This document shows positions 33,927 to 45,263 of a stretch of DNA of 64,000 nucleotides, piece after piece. This stretch comes from Gautieria morchelliformis (Eukaryota > Basidiomycota > Agaricomycetes > Gomphales > Gomphaceae). The position numbers were made by a program, and so were the translations under genes. The notes beneath the pieces are model-generated. The model was not told the DNA's origin, did no database searches, and worked only from the letters and a program-made list of their open reading frames with translations. Location: the NCBI GenBank assembly GCA_015179125.1, contig WHVA01000205.1:118544-182543 (forward strand). Reading direction: 5' to 3'. How positions within the stretch are numbered: the stretch's first letter is position 1; each line of letters starts with the position of its first letter.

Positions 33927-34836
33927 ATGGCAGACCAACTCCCGGAGGCATACTGGAACTCCTTGGGTGAACATGGGCCATTTCTTCGAGGCCTTAGCCA
34001 AGCGCAGCAGCTGCAGCAACTTCAACTGCAGAATCAGGAGCTGCACAATCAGATTGTTAACGTTCATGACCACTTAGCCAATGCTGCCACTAACGCTGCT
34101 GTTGCTGCTGCTCAAGCCCTTGCGCCCTCAGTACCTCACAGTGTCCCTCCATCTACTCGCTCTATCAAAGCAGCAGAACCGGAGAAGTTCAATGGATACC
34201 GTGCAGAGACTGAAGGGTTTATCAGGTCTATCAAGTTGTCCATCACCGTACAGCCAGCATCCTTCCCAGATGAGCGCACAAAGATCCTATATGCTCTTTC
34301 CTTCATGACGGGAGGCTCGGCGGAGATATGGGCACACAACGAGACACAGGCTGTCATTGATGGCACCTCCTCTATATCCAGAGGAGTTCATTAAACGTGT
34401 GGAGGAGGCCATTGGGGACCCAGATCATGCCAGAACGGCTTGCACTAAGCTGCATGACCTCAGGATGACATCAGGGATGTCAGCAGATGAATACACGGCT
34501 CAATTTGAGATCCTGGCAGGCAGGACAGGCATTAATGATGAGGCACTCAAGGATGCCTATGCTCATGGCCTTCCAGCAGGTATCCTTGACAAGATCCACG
34601 CCCAGCCCTTTCTTCCACCCAACCTCAAAGGCTGGAAGGAAGCAGCCTGTCAGATTGACCGCAATCATCGCCGTCTGTTAGAGGTCAGGAAGGCACAGAC
34701 ACCTCATGTTCCTAATCGCCCTCCTCCTGCCTGACCACTCCACACTCCTGCTATGGCGCCTGTTGTCACAGCACCACCCAGTAATGCGACACCTATGGAC
34801 ATTGACTCATCCCACCGCCGCATGGAAACACGGACC
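33927..34836 (+). pseudogene. Ty3/Gypsy element G1, gag
   Basis: Starts MADQLPEAYWNSLGEHGPFL about 60 bp after the 5' LTR. A coiled segment (QAQQLQQLQLQNQELHNQ), an Ala-rich stretch and the capsid-like EPEKFNGYRAETEGFIRSIK follow. After a frameshift near 34357 it continues FIKRVEEAIGDPDHA, MSADEYTAQFEILAGRTG and AYAHGLPAGIL. It is cut off at 34836, before the zinc knuckle, by LTR family R copy 2. Confidence 0.8.
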
Positions 34837-36205
34837 TGTTTTGGAACCCTTCAAGACTTTGGTGTTATTGCTAACACTTCAATCTATCAGAACGTGTCAT
34901 TTACGAGACTCAAAGAATATTAAACAATGCTGCAGCACAACTCCGGAAATAATTTAATATTTGTACCTTGGTTGCAATCCACGTAAGAACTAGTCCAAGT
35001 TAATACGGATGGAAGGCAATGCGTTTCTTAGCAGCACTGAACAATAAACTAAAAGACTGTAGGTTCAAGGACACTATCGGGGTCCAAGCGTATTCCAAAA
35101 TATAAAGGAATGTACTTAGCAGGCGAGTTTATAAATGGACTGCCCTGATAATCTACCAGCGCACAGCAATAAAATTAGGGATGAGTTTTGTGAACAAAGC
35201 GACTTGTGAAAGTCTCTAATCAGGAAAATCAACTGACTAGATTGTCTCGGGTATTGGAGTGCGAATGGCAAGAGTTTCAATTGACAGACTCACTCTGTAG
35301 AATTACACCCGGAGGATTAGTCCAAGTGGCTAAGCAGTAAAGTAACTACTTAACAAGGAATTAGACACTAAATTAAGTGAATAACCCTAGCTGGGATTAG
35401 CAGCTTAGTAAGATGCAAGTCACACGAGGTCACATGTAGGATAGAAGATGGGTAGATTGGCTGATGAAAGGCAGGCAAAAAGGGCCTCCTTTTATATCGT
35501 ATTGTACAGGCGCTTAACTAAGCGGTAGGACCTTCTATCTATTAATGGAATGGGGGAATGAGTCACGAAGAAGCTTTCGGAATGTGTAGGAAGGTTCTGT
35601 CTGACTCATAATGACTCACAGTGACTAGAAATGGCTCCTACTGGTGACTCCACTAGGTTTTCCACCAATCAGGGCTTGATTTGTCAGGAATGAGTCATTA
35701 ATTGGGCCCATGTGATTCATGACAGTTTGGGTGAGTCATGAGCATGTGACTCACCAAGGTGTGCATGAGTCAGTTGAGTCATTGAGGCTGTACAAGCAAA
35801 TGACTAGGCTTTTCAAACTCAGAGGCTGAGTCTGAAGGAGCCACCTGACTGGATTTGTGGGTGACAGTGGGTGCACAAGCCGCGAGTGACGCAAGCGTCC
35901 GGTCGGAGTTTTAAATCGGAAGTCCGAAACAGAGTTGTGGGGACGTGTGTATCCACAACTCTGCTGCACAGAAATAAGTGAGTTTGAGTGGAGACAGCCT
36001 CAGAAAAATAGGTAAAATTCATAGATAATTAGAGGGATGTTTGAATAGGCCTTATGAGGACAGTAGACATTTTTTATAGGCGATAATTGGTTGTTTTTAA
36101 AGGCCTTTGATGCAGACTACAAATTTACACGAGACATTTGAGAGCTGGTTGAACAGCTAGAACCGAGACCATGTAGTGTGCTGGTTGAACAGCAGTTCCC
36201 ACACA
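34837..36205. mobile_element. LTR family R, copy 2, at a rearrangement junction
   Basis: 1369 bp from TGTTTTGGAACCC to TTCCCACACA. It is homologous to 18990-20534. No 5-bp duplication flanks it: the left five bases are GGACC and the right five GATGC. The two sides also belong to different elements (G1 gag and G2 gag). It therefore marks a rearrangement and is not a simple insertion. Confidence 0.8.
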
Positions 36206-37216
36206 GATGCCATTGACACGGACCCTGAGAAGTCCGCGCTGGCGAAGGCCGGCGTAAAGCTGGCCTATCCCGAGCCATATGCGGGAGGGTCTGACCTCGA
36301 AGAGTTCGAGGTCATCGTCACGGCCATCTTGAGATGGCTCAAGATGAATTGCCTGTTGAGACTGACCAGCATCGATATGCAGGTCGGGTACGTGGGCACT
36401 TGCCTCACTGGCAAAGCCCAAGAATGGTTTCTGCGAAACGTGGAACATTTCAACCGCCAGGTCCGCGATTGGACCTTGGAGACGATGATGCAGGGCCTGC
36501 AGAAGCGGTTCCTGCACACCCTAACATACCACCACGTGTTGAACAAGTTCAATGCGGTCATGCAGAGCACGAAGACCGTTCAGGAAATGCTGAACAATCT
36601 CACTAAATACGCGGCTCGCATGATACAGCCACCAGTTCCGGAGACGGTTTGTGTCTGCATTGCGTGAAACACTGCGCAATGAGGTCCTCAAGAAGGGCTA
36701 CGATGCAGAAAGCAGCTCTTCGAAGCAGCCTGCATGATCGAGGAAGCATCCCACTAATACAGGGGGATGCGTCGGGCAGAGAGCACAGCTGCAATGGCCA
36801 ACACATCACGGTTTGCACTGAGCAAACCGGTGCTGCAGACAGGCCCAAGCAGGCCTGCCCCTTTCCAGAGGAGTGGGATGTCCCAGCATCCACAACCACC
36901 CCTCCCTGCCCTGGTGGGACGGCCACCTGAGATGAAACAGCCTCAGGTCTTGGGAAGCTTGTCGAAGCCGAACTTCCCTCCAAAACCATCGGGTCGACCC
37001 GGCAATGCTCCAGGCAGCATCACATGCTTTGAAGGTGGCCAGCCAGGGCACAGAAAAGTGGAGTGTCCGCGGCTCAAGTCCGGCATAGGAACAGCAGCGG
37101 CGACAATGAGGATCCGGACATGGATCCCGACCACGCCCCTGTTCCGCAAATCAATGAAGAGGGGGAGGGTAAGCCTCAAAATGATGAGGACCAGGGAGAT
37201 GCAGAGGCTCCTGTAG
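36206..37216 (+). pseudogene. Ty3/Gypsy element G2, gag (5'-truncated)
   Basis: Starts in mid-protein (DAIDTDPEKSALAKAGVKLA) directly after LTR R copy 2. Readings include YAGGSDLEEFEV, GKAQEWFLRNVEHFN and TVQEMLNNLTKYAARM. After a frameshift near 36665 come a Pro-rich linker and the zinc knuckle CFEGGQPGHRKVEC, in which the second Cys of C-x2-C-x4-H-x4-C is Gly. No 5' LTR, primer site or gag start remains. Confidence 0.82.
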
Positions 37217-37439
37217 ATGAATGGGAGCCTGAGCCATCCCAGTATTACAACTGGGACGAAGAAACAGCGGACAATCAGACCGCACACATGTCCAGCGAGA
37301 TTAGAGTCGTGCCGGACAATGACGGGACTGCCAAAGTAATGGCAGCCTGCACAGCAGCCACCCCAGACAAGGCGGTCGAACCAATGTATCACCATCGGAG
37401 CAAGCAGCAATCGCAGCCCGCATGGCCGTGACACGAGAA

Positions 37440-37760
37440 CCGTACCCTGTCAAGGTACTGGGAAATCAATGGTGTGAAGGCCCACTGTCTCCTCGACAGT
37501 GGGAGTGAAGGGGTGTTGATCTCCCCTGAATTCACATGGGCCACGGGCATGAAAATGTTTGCCCTAGAACAGCCAATTGTGCTGCAATTGGCATGCATCG
37601 GTAGTCGTTCCACAATCAACTATGGAATCAACACGACCATTAGATTTGGTTGTAAACTCCACAACGAGTATTTCGATGTAGCAAATGTCGAATACTACGA
37701 CGCGATCCTCGGAACACCTTTCCTGAGGAAGCTAGGCATCCCTGGACTTCTCTAGCCCAG
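37440..37760 (+). pseudogene. Ty3/Gypsy element G2, aspartic protease
   Basis: Reads HCLLDSGSEGVLISPEF with the catalytic D-S-G, then INTTIRFGCKLHNEYFDVAN and the AILGTPFLRKLGI motif that closes the fold. It ends at a TAG before the reverse transcriptase part. Confidence 0.8.
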
Positions 37761-37966
37761 GGATGATTCGTATAGGGGACGAAAAAATCCCCATGGGCAA
37801 AGTATCTTTTGACGAAGACTCATCGAAAGAGGACCAGGTGCCGAAGGTGAGTAGGCTCACCTCCAGGCCACGGTCCACTCAAGCCCATTGAAGCCAGGAG
37901 GGTGAGTCACCAAAAGACTCGTCCTCAAGCTCTCCCTATACACGCAGGGAGAGATGTGCCCATCTG

Positions 37967-39117
37967 ATGATGAAGATGTTGGGGAAGAAAAAGGCGCTCC
38001 CATGCTCAGTGGGACCGAATAGACGCACAAGGCACTTAATGGCATCTTGTTCTGCTGGCATCATCCCCACGGACGATGACATTCCTCACTTGTGTGAGGA
38101 ATGGATGGAAAAGATCACTGACCTTGTCAGTGGTATTCCACTTGAGCTCCCGCCTCTAAGGGAGGTCAACCATGAGATCAATCTCATTGATCCCAACAAA
38201 CGCATGCGGTATCAACTGCCGAAGTGCCCAGAGCACTTCCGCAAAGAGCTTTCCATCAAATTGGAAAGATACACCACCGCAGGGTGGTGGATATCAGCAG
38301 TGGCACACCAAGCGGTGCCAATGCTCTGCGTGCCAAAGAAAAATGGCACACTATGCACAGTCTTCGATCTGAGACAGCAGAATGAGAATACAGTGAAGGA
38401 CGTTATGCCCTTCCCGGATCAGGATGTTATCCACAGCGACATAGCACGCTGCCGATACCAGATGAAGCTCGATATGTCTGAAGCATACGAGCAGATCTGG
38501 ATCCGTCCTGAAAACATTGCAAAGATGGTGTTTGCAACAATACTTGGCACGTTCAAAGTCAAGTTATTCAGATGGGAGATTGCAACATGCCATCGACGTT
38601 CCAAAGTCTGATGACAGCAATCTTCCACAACTGCATAGGTCACTTCGTCCACATGTATATGGACAACATATTCATCTTCTCACACTCCATTAAGGAGCAC
38701 GAAGCACACCTCGGCATAGTCTTCAACAGACTATGCAAAAACCACCTCTTCTTGAGCAAGAAGAAAGTCGATCTTTACTTGGAATGTATGGAGTGCCTTG
38801 GCCACATCATAGACGGCCAGGGTGTGCATGCGGATGCAGACAAAATGCAACGCATCCACGAATGGAGGAGGCCCAGTACGTTCAATGACATCCAACGCTT
38901 CCTTGGGCTCGTACAATACCTGGCACATTACATGCCAGATGTGAGCACATACACCACCCCATTATCAGGGTGTGTCTGCAATAACCGGCCGTTCAAATGG
39001 ACACCGCTGCTGGATAAGTGCCTACAAAGCATAAAGACACTGGCCTGCAAGGCCCCCATCCTACGACCGGTTGACCCCCGAAGCAATGACCCTATCTGGG
39101 TCATCACGGATGGATAG
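37967..39117 (+). pseudogene. Ty3/Gypsy element G2, reverse transcriptase
   Basis: Two frames (37967-38611 and 38572-39117) cover the polymerase: AVPMLCVPKKNGTLCTVFDL, KLDMSEAYEQI with the first catalytic Asp, ATCHRRSKV broken and resumed as MPSTFQSLM, then MYMDNIFIFS, LGHIIDGQGVHAD and RFLGLVQYLAHYMPD. The catalytic box is YMDN instead of Y-x-D-D, and a frameshift lies at about 38580. The polymerase cannot be active as written. Confidence 0.88.
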
Positions 39118-39378
39118 AAGTTCAGCGTGGCCCAGCAGTACTACAGAACCCACAAGCATGAGATGATTGCCGTGCTCGAGGCCCTGATGAAATGGGAGGG
39201 CAAGCTCCTAGGGCAAAAGTTCACCCTAGTGACTGACCACAAGGGTCTCAAATACTTCGAGACCCAGAAGAACCTATCCGACCGACAGGTCAGATGGTGT
39301 GAGTTCCTCTCCTGCTTCAACTTCAACACCGTACATGTTGACGGTGTTGAGAACAAAGTCGCGGACTGTCTCTCTTGA
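39100..39378 (+). pseudogene. Ty3/Gypsy element G2, RNase H remnant
   Basis: WVITDG is followed by a TAG and KFSVAQQYY, HEMIAVLEALMKWEGKLLG, FTLVTDHKGLKYF and ENKVADCLS. Compared with the family, the stretch after the first catalytic Asp seems to be missing about 30 residues. The conserved DHKGL and VADCLS parts remain. Confidence 0.75.
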
Positions 39379-39411
39379 TACTACGAGAGCGACACGGGCA
39401 ACGATCGACAT

Positions 39412-40806
39412 GTGGAGCACGTGTTCGTCAATGCAGACGAATGCCTCGATCCTGATGGAGAGCTACTGCCCACCAATCAATACATCGAAGTACGGGCAGC
39501 AGCCATGAGGTGGTTGACCCGCCTCGCAGAGAAAACGGAGGCACGGACAGCAGAGGCCACCATCCTGCATGAAGGTCCCAGTCAGGACCCGGAGATGGAC
39601 GTTGCCCCTGTAGCCGATGATGACGTCTACGCCATTTCCACAGGCAATGATGGCATGCCTCTGCGCGTGAGCGTTGAAGGCGACATGGACCTGCCCAAGG
39701 TCCTGCACAATGCATACCACAAAGACGCCATGTTCTCAAAGATCATGGCGCACCCGGATGCCCACCCAAGGTTCGGCATCAAGGATGGGCTGATATGGAC
39801 AAAAAATCAGCTCAAAGGAGATGTCATTGCCGTCCCCCGGACTGTTTTTCACGGGGGAAGGAGGCTGATCGAAATCATAATTGATCACGCACACAGGACT
39901 GTGGGTCACTACAGCCACATGAAGACTTCGAATTATATTCGAAGGCCATACTGGTGGCAAGGTATGGGCCCTGACATCGAGATGTTCTGCGTCTCATGCG
40001 TGAGGTGCCAGATGAACAAAACTGGCACCCAGAAGCCCAAAGGCCTGCTGCACAGCCTGCCCATCCCAGACAGGCTGTGGCAGTCGATCGGAATCGACTT
40101 CATGGGGCCGATTCCCAAATCAGACGGCTGTGATTACCTCATGGTAATCATAGACAGGCTGACTTTGCACATCCACCTCGTCCCAATGATGACGAGGGTC
40201 ACAGCAAGGAAGTAGCCTGGCTATTCCTCAAGGAAGTCATCAGGCTCCACAGAGTTCCCAATTCCATCGTCTCTGATCGAGACTCAAAGTTCACGTCGAT
40301 CTTCTGGCGTGAACTTCAGCAGCTCATGGGGACTAAGCTCCTCATGGCTACCGCATTCCATCCACAAAAGGATGGAGCCACTGAGTGGGCCAACCGCTCA
40401 ATCGGACAGATCCTAGGGATGGTCATCAGAGACGATCAGAAGGACTGGGCACACAAGTGCCCGATGGTCGAAGTGGCCATCAACAGCAATGTCAGCGCCA
40501 CGACCAGGGTTTGCTCCCTTCAAGCTGAACCACGGGTACATGCCGCAGATCGACATGCCCATGACAGCGGACACTCCTTTCAAGGGAGTTTCCCGGTTCG
40601 CACAACAGGCTTGCTGGAACCTGATGACAGCACACGACGCCATACTAGAGCACCGGGTGATGCAGGCGTTTCACACAAATAAGAAACACCGAGATGGTGA
40701 CATGTACGCGGTTGGCAACCGCATATACCTATCCACTCAGAACCTGACCCTGCCCAAAGGAGGGGCCAGGAAGCTGTGCCACAATACATTGGCCTGTATC
40801 ACATAA
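39412..40806 (+). pseudogene. Ty3/Gypsy element G2, integrase
   Basis: The zinc-binding HHCC domain is intact (HAHRTVGHYSHM, FCVSCVRCQMNKT). Core motifs: IGIDFMGPIP (first Asp), then after a stop at 40213 VSDRDSKFTSIFW (second Asp) and ATAFHPQKDGATEWANRSIG (Glu). A further frameshift near 40505 precedes FAPFKLNHGYMPQ and GGARKLCHNTL. Readable but broken in at least two places. Confidence 0.82.
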
Positions 40807-40977
40807 TTGAGGCCCACAACGAGGCCTCGACAGTAACTCTCAAGCTACCAAACAAGCTGAAGAACAGGCGCGTCATGCCCGTCTTCCACACCAGCCTCAT
40901 ACAATGATATGAGGCCAACAACGATGACCTATTCCCTCGTCAAGAAGCAAAGTCGTTTTACAACTTCGGCACGAATG

Positions 40978-41182
40978 ACGAGGAGGAATGGCTCGTTGAT
41001 GAAATTTTAGCCCATAGATGGATAAACTCCAAGGACCTGGAATTTCAGGTCCAATGGACCCTTGGAGACGTGACATGGGAGCCCATGCCAGCATGTAAAG
41101 ACCTGGAAGCTCTAGATCAATACCTAGAACTCCAGGGCATGGCTAAGCCGCACGACCTGCCTAAAAGACACCAGGTCGCATA
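40978..41182 (+). pseudogene. Ty3/Gypsy element G2, C-terminal chromodomain
   Basis: Reads EEEWLVDEILAHRW, LEFQVQWTLGDVTWEPMPA and CKDLEALDQYLELQG, ending PKRHQVA with TAG. A chromodomain after the integrase places the element among the fungal chromoviruses, which may target methylated chromatin. Confidence 0.78.
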
Positions 41183-41311
41183 GGTCACGTGCAGATCACG
41201 TGAGACGCCGGGCTATGCCGATGGCATCGCTTAAATTTTCACCTCGGATCTTTCCGAGATGCATCACTTCTTGAGAAGCAACCACCATCACCCCATCATC
41301 TTCTCTCGAAG

Positions 41312-43362
41312 ATGATGCCAGCCAAAGATGGTATTGACGTCGATCACTCGACGTCTGCAACGCCGCCAGCGGCCCCCAAGCAAGGGGCCACAGCAATCCT
41401 CAGTGCTCCTATGGCAACTGAGGAGCACTGGAAGATTGTGGGATGGAGAAATGGCTTAGCCATCCTCCATCCCAACGGGTACAACAGCTGCTCAGCCTTC
41501 GCTGCGCACCTGAAAACCGCCACCGATGCCAACCACGTCCAATTGGCAGAGAAAGACATCGGCACTGCTGTATACACGGCATGGCAAATGTGGGTCGACA
41601 AGGTCGAACCAAGGTCAAACGCCATGCAGTGAGGAAGGCGCAGCTAACTACACACAACTTCAAACAGGAGGTAGCGGCCCTGAAAGAAGACATCAGGGCC
41701 CTTGACAGTGTGCTCGAGACCAAGCGCGGCAGGACATGGGAACTGGGCAAGTTGGTCCAGAACCTACAGCGCAAGCTTGCAACAGTGAAGCGAGCGGAAC
41801 CCGCCCCACGACCCATGGTGAGCCCATCATCCCACACAACAGCCCCGTTGCTGTCGCATGCCAAAACGGGGCTAGCGGATTGAATCGCCGCCCCTAACCC
41901 AAACCCGGGCCAATCCGCGCCAGGTCTCATGGCATGGATCACCAGTCCACCCAGCCCATCATTCACGGGCCCTAGCGAGCCACCCGCATCGACAGTCGAC
42001 ATCCCCAAGGGCTTCTACTCGGACGACCCGGATCTCGAACACTACGATCCAGACCGCCCACAGCACGTCTCGAAAAAGAGACGTGCCTGGGGTTACAACC
42101 AGCTCGTAACTTACAACCCCATTGGTGATCTGCACAAGTGCATCACCGACGAATACCTGGCACAGTCGCCGAGTTGCACTGCAAACGACCTGGCACTGGG
42201 GCTGGGGCTGGCCGTGGCTCAGAATGAGTACCTCGCGGCTGAGCAGGAGAGGGCCAGACGAGCGGTCCTTTGGCCCGCCCCATCGGTGTCATTGCCCCCA
42301 CCGGCGATGACAGTTCCCAACCCTCTCCCAGGGGAAGGGGAGCTCATGCCCCTCGGGAACCCTCTGTTCACTGTAACGGGCCGCCTGCCATGGTCCCTTG
42401 GAAAAAGAACGCCGTTGTGAGCTGAATGGTTCGACCTCTGCGAAACCAAAGAGCAGAGGTTTCAGGACCTCCTGAAGGAGGCCAGGGAGACGCCAATGGG
42501 CTCCCACACATGTGGGATGGTGACCACGATGAGATGGGCCCAGGAGGAGGCTGGGGCCAGTAGCCAGCGATCAGGCTACTTCCTCATCGGCAAAGGAACT
42601 GCCGATGACATCCAGGTTGTACTCCATGGCTGGTTACGCAACCCCGAGGGCATCCCAGCTGCCATCCGCGATGAGCTGGATGGCAGTCTGAACATCCGCG
42701 ACATGGATATATGGATGTGGATGAGGAGGCTTGCTCCAAAGAATCCCAAGCCCCCCTCTCCCCTCAGGGCACGGCTATATGACCTATTCCACGTCACCGG
42801 TCAATGGCAGGAGCTCGTTCCAGCCAACAAGGTCCGATACGCTCTCGCCGACACCCTAAGGGTGTCGATCACCGATGTTCCCCATCTGAGGTCACTCATC
42901 CTGGGACATCCCTCTGGACAAGGTTGCCCGCTGGCTCGCCAGATACGGCAGTGTGACCCGGGACAGCGCACCCCAGGTCGAACTATTCGTCCAGCGTGAC
43001 CTATCTGGGACAATGTTCAGTGCACCTGCCCAAATAGGGCAGGAGAGACTGCGACTAGCGGCCCTGTGGGACCGCCACAAGGCGGCGCTTGTGGCTGCAG
43101 AAGCATCAACAGCCACCTGAGCACAGCTAGACCAGGAGCTAGCTGTCACTTGCGGCCCCTCGCCAGCCCGCGACCCGGTCGCCGAAGCAACCTTTCGGCA
43201 GGACATGGGTATCGATTACCCACCCCATGTCCCCTCCGACAACTCGGAGCTCCCGACGGACCCACGCATGCCGCCAGCTCCATACACCGACATCCCCATG
43301 TTGGATGCAGACTCAGATGACCTCACCAGGTCCATCTACAAGGAAGTCTGAGTTGTCTATAG
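41312..43362 (+). pseudogene. Accessory ORF of element G2 downstream of pol
   Basis: About 2 kb of coding-like sequence between the chromodomain and the 3' LTR, now split over several frames. First part: MMPAKDGIDVDHSTSAT, EEHWKIVGWRNGLAILHPNG. Second: a coiled segment (TTHNFKQEVAALKEDIRALD). Third: KGFYSDDPDLEHYDPDRPQH and KKRRAWGYNQLVTYNPIGDL. Fourth: FLIGKGTADDIQVVLHGWL, DIWMWMRRLAPK, ARLYDLFHVTGQWQELVPAN, and finally VARWLARYGSV and RLRLAALWDRHK. It ends with TGA before a purine tract. I recognise no domain; it is neither envelope-like nor part of standard Gypsy pol. Confidence 0.5.
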
Positions 43363-43372
43363 AGGGGGAGGG
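43361..43372 (+). other. Polypurine tract of element G2
   Basis: AGAGGGGGAGGG sits immediately before the TG of the 3' LTR, the expected plus-strand primer site of an LTR retroelement. Confidence 0.75.
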
Positions 43373-43583
43373 TGTAAATATGATATTTACCCGCATTGCC
43401 CTTAAGGCAATGCGCGCTACTGGACTAGCTTAGCTAATCACTGTACAGTTCTTGCGTGGGAACCGCTATGCGGTTCCCCAGATCTTACCTTACACTGTCA
43501 CTACGTAGCACACGGAATTACCACATATTGGTCGAGTTCCGCTTGCCCTTGTGACACAAGGCATTAAGATACACTATCTTACA
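43373..43583 (+). mobile_element. Ty3/Gypsy element G2, 3' LTR
   Basis: 211 bp from TGTAAATATGATATTTACC to CACTATCTTACA. The 5' counterpart is lost, so no target duplication can be checked. A related LTR end occurs at about 46333-46378. Confidence 0.78.
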
Positions 43584-43908
43584 GCATGCTGGTTTGGCCG
43601 TGCCAGCAGTGGCGGTGGCGGGTGGTGGTGCTGTTGTTGGAGGTGCAACATACATGTCTAGTCCCCCACCAACAGGCCACGGCCCAAGCCGAGCTTAGCC
43701 CGAGCCGAGCCGGGCCTGCTGGTAAGGGCCTGGCTCAGGATTTGGGAAGCCCGAGCCTGAGCAGGCTGGGCCCAAGCCCAGGCTTTGGGGCCGAGCCAGG
43801 CCCTGCCCATCACTATACCTAGGTGCCTGTGCATTGCTGTGTTGGAGTAACAAACATGTGATCACCCACGTGTGATGTCACCACCGTTTGTGCTCCATTT
43901 AAGGTATA
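43584..43908. repeat. GC-rich low-complexity stretch
   Basis: Irregular array of GGCCC/GAGCC/GGGCC units between 43675 and 43815. A related stretch near 45000-45075 suggests the edge of a DNA element whose middle is now occupied by the LTR cluster. No gene is seen. Confidence 0.4.
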
Positions 43909-44832
43909 TGTCAGGGGACACCCTGTTTTCCAGTTCCAACACCACACCAAGTTCCGACTCCATTTCTGACTCCACCTGCAGTTCTGCTTCAATTTCTGAC
44001 TCCGCTTTTGGAAATGGTTCCGCTTCTGGGAGAACTTCCACCAGTTCCGTTCACCTTGCCAACTCCACTCCACTCTCTGACTTCTGCTCTCGGAACAGTG
44101 TCAGAAGTCAAGCGACTCATGTAGTATGTGGCATCAAGGGTCAATCAAGGGTCAGGGAGGTCAGGGGGATGCAGGGTTGATGGCGAGTGCCAAGTGTTGT
44201 CTGTGGACTAGTGGAGTATAATACAGGCTCACTGACATTGGGGGTCCTTAGACTTTTCTCTTTGGATTTCCCCTTGTCAGGTGAGAATCCTGTCAGGGGA
44301 ACCCCAATCACACACTGCATTATCACAATGTGCATTATCGCAATGTGCATTATTGCAGCTTGCACATTACCACAGCATGCACTTTATCACGACGTGTGAT
44401 TGGGGGCCCCCGAGCTTCTCCTAGCCCTTGGCACCCTTCTGTCTTGTGTTCCATTTGTTTCCATTCCTGTTCCGACCCCTTCTGACACTTATCTGTCCAG
44501 CCCTGCTATCGCTAGCGTGATTGCTTATGTAACTCAGGCATTTGGTGATCGGGCTAGCCTGCCACAGCTTAATTAGCTAGGTGGCAAAGGGGTTCCTTAG
44601 AGTTTTCTCTTTGGATCCCCCTTCGCCAGGTATGTCTGTGTCATGTATATAGTTCCATATCTTACTTTGGATCCCCCTTCACCAGTTCCCCACTTGAGTG
44701 TAGAGTGTATGCCTAGGTTGCCCTTATAAATCCCCTCTCTTGTATATTCTGTTCATTTATACATACTTCGGATTTCCCCTTGTCAGTTGTGTGGTAGTGT
44801 GACCTCCACAGTCAGCTAGGGTTGCCCTTACA
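43909..44832 (+). mobile_element. Solo LTR, family B, copy 2 (target duplication GTATA)
   Basis: Starts TGTCAGGGGACACC and ends GGGTTGCCCTTACA. GTATA occurs at 43904-43908 and 44833-44837. It is interrupted by the nested LTR at 44291-44728; without it and one AATCC the length is 481 bp, close to the 490 bp of copy 1. Confidence 0.92.
44291..44728 (+). mobile_element. Nested solo LTR (target duplication AATCC)
   Basis: 438 bp from TGTCAGGGGAACCCC to GGTTGCCCTTATA, inserted in the family-B LTR with AATCC on both sides (44286-44290 and 44729-44733). The termini resemble family B, so it is a sister family. The last bases are TA in place of CA. Confidence 0.85.
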
Positions 44833-45263
44833 GTATAGGTCTTGTGTTGAGCACAAGACACTTCTTTGTTTTCCTTTTAACTCTGTCTATGAATATAAAT
44901 GACACACATTTATATACATCTCCCTCAGTCCCTTGACTCACACCTTTGCATGCAAGCACTGAGAACATTGTACTATGAAAGGATGCAAATCATGACCTCT
45001 ATGGCCCCAGCCTGGCCCTGGCTAATGGGCTGGGCTCCAAGCTTCATTGAGCCTGAGCCTGATAAATCCTGGCCCACACATCACTAATCTCCATTTCACC
45101 CCTCCCTCCCACACATCTTCACACCCTCAAACATGCCAACTACCATGGCTGCACCTGCTATCACACATGGCCTTGGAATTTTAGTGCTAAACCAGGCCAT
45201 TCCCAAATACCAGCCATGGACCTGGGAAACCCGGTAGCAGTACTCAGCCAGAAAAGAAGTATG

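Noticed and set aside
36173-36205. A start codon for the G2 gag upstream of the conserved part
   Set aside because: The ATG lies inside the adjoining LTR R copy 2, so the apparent N-terminus is a fusion product of the junction and not the native start.
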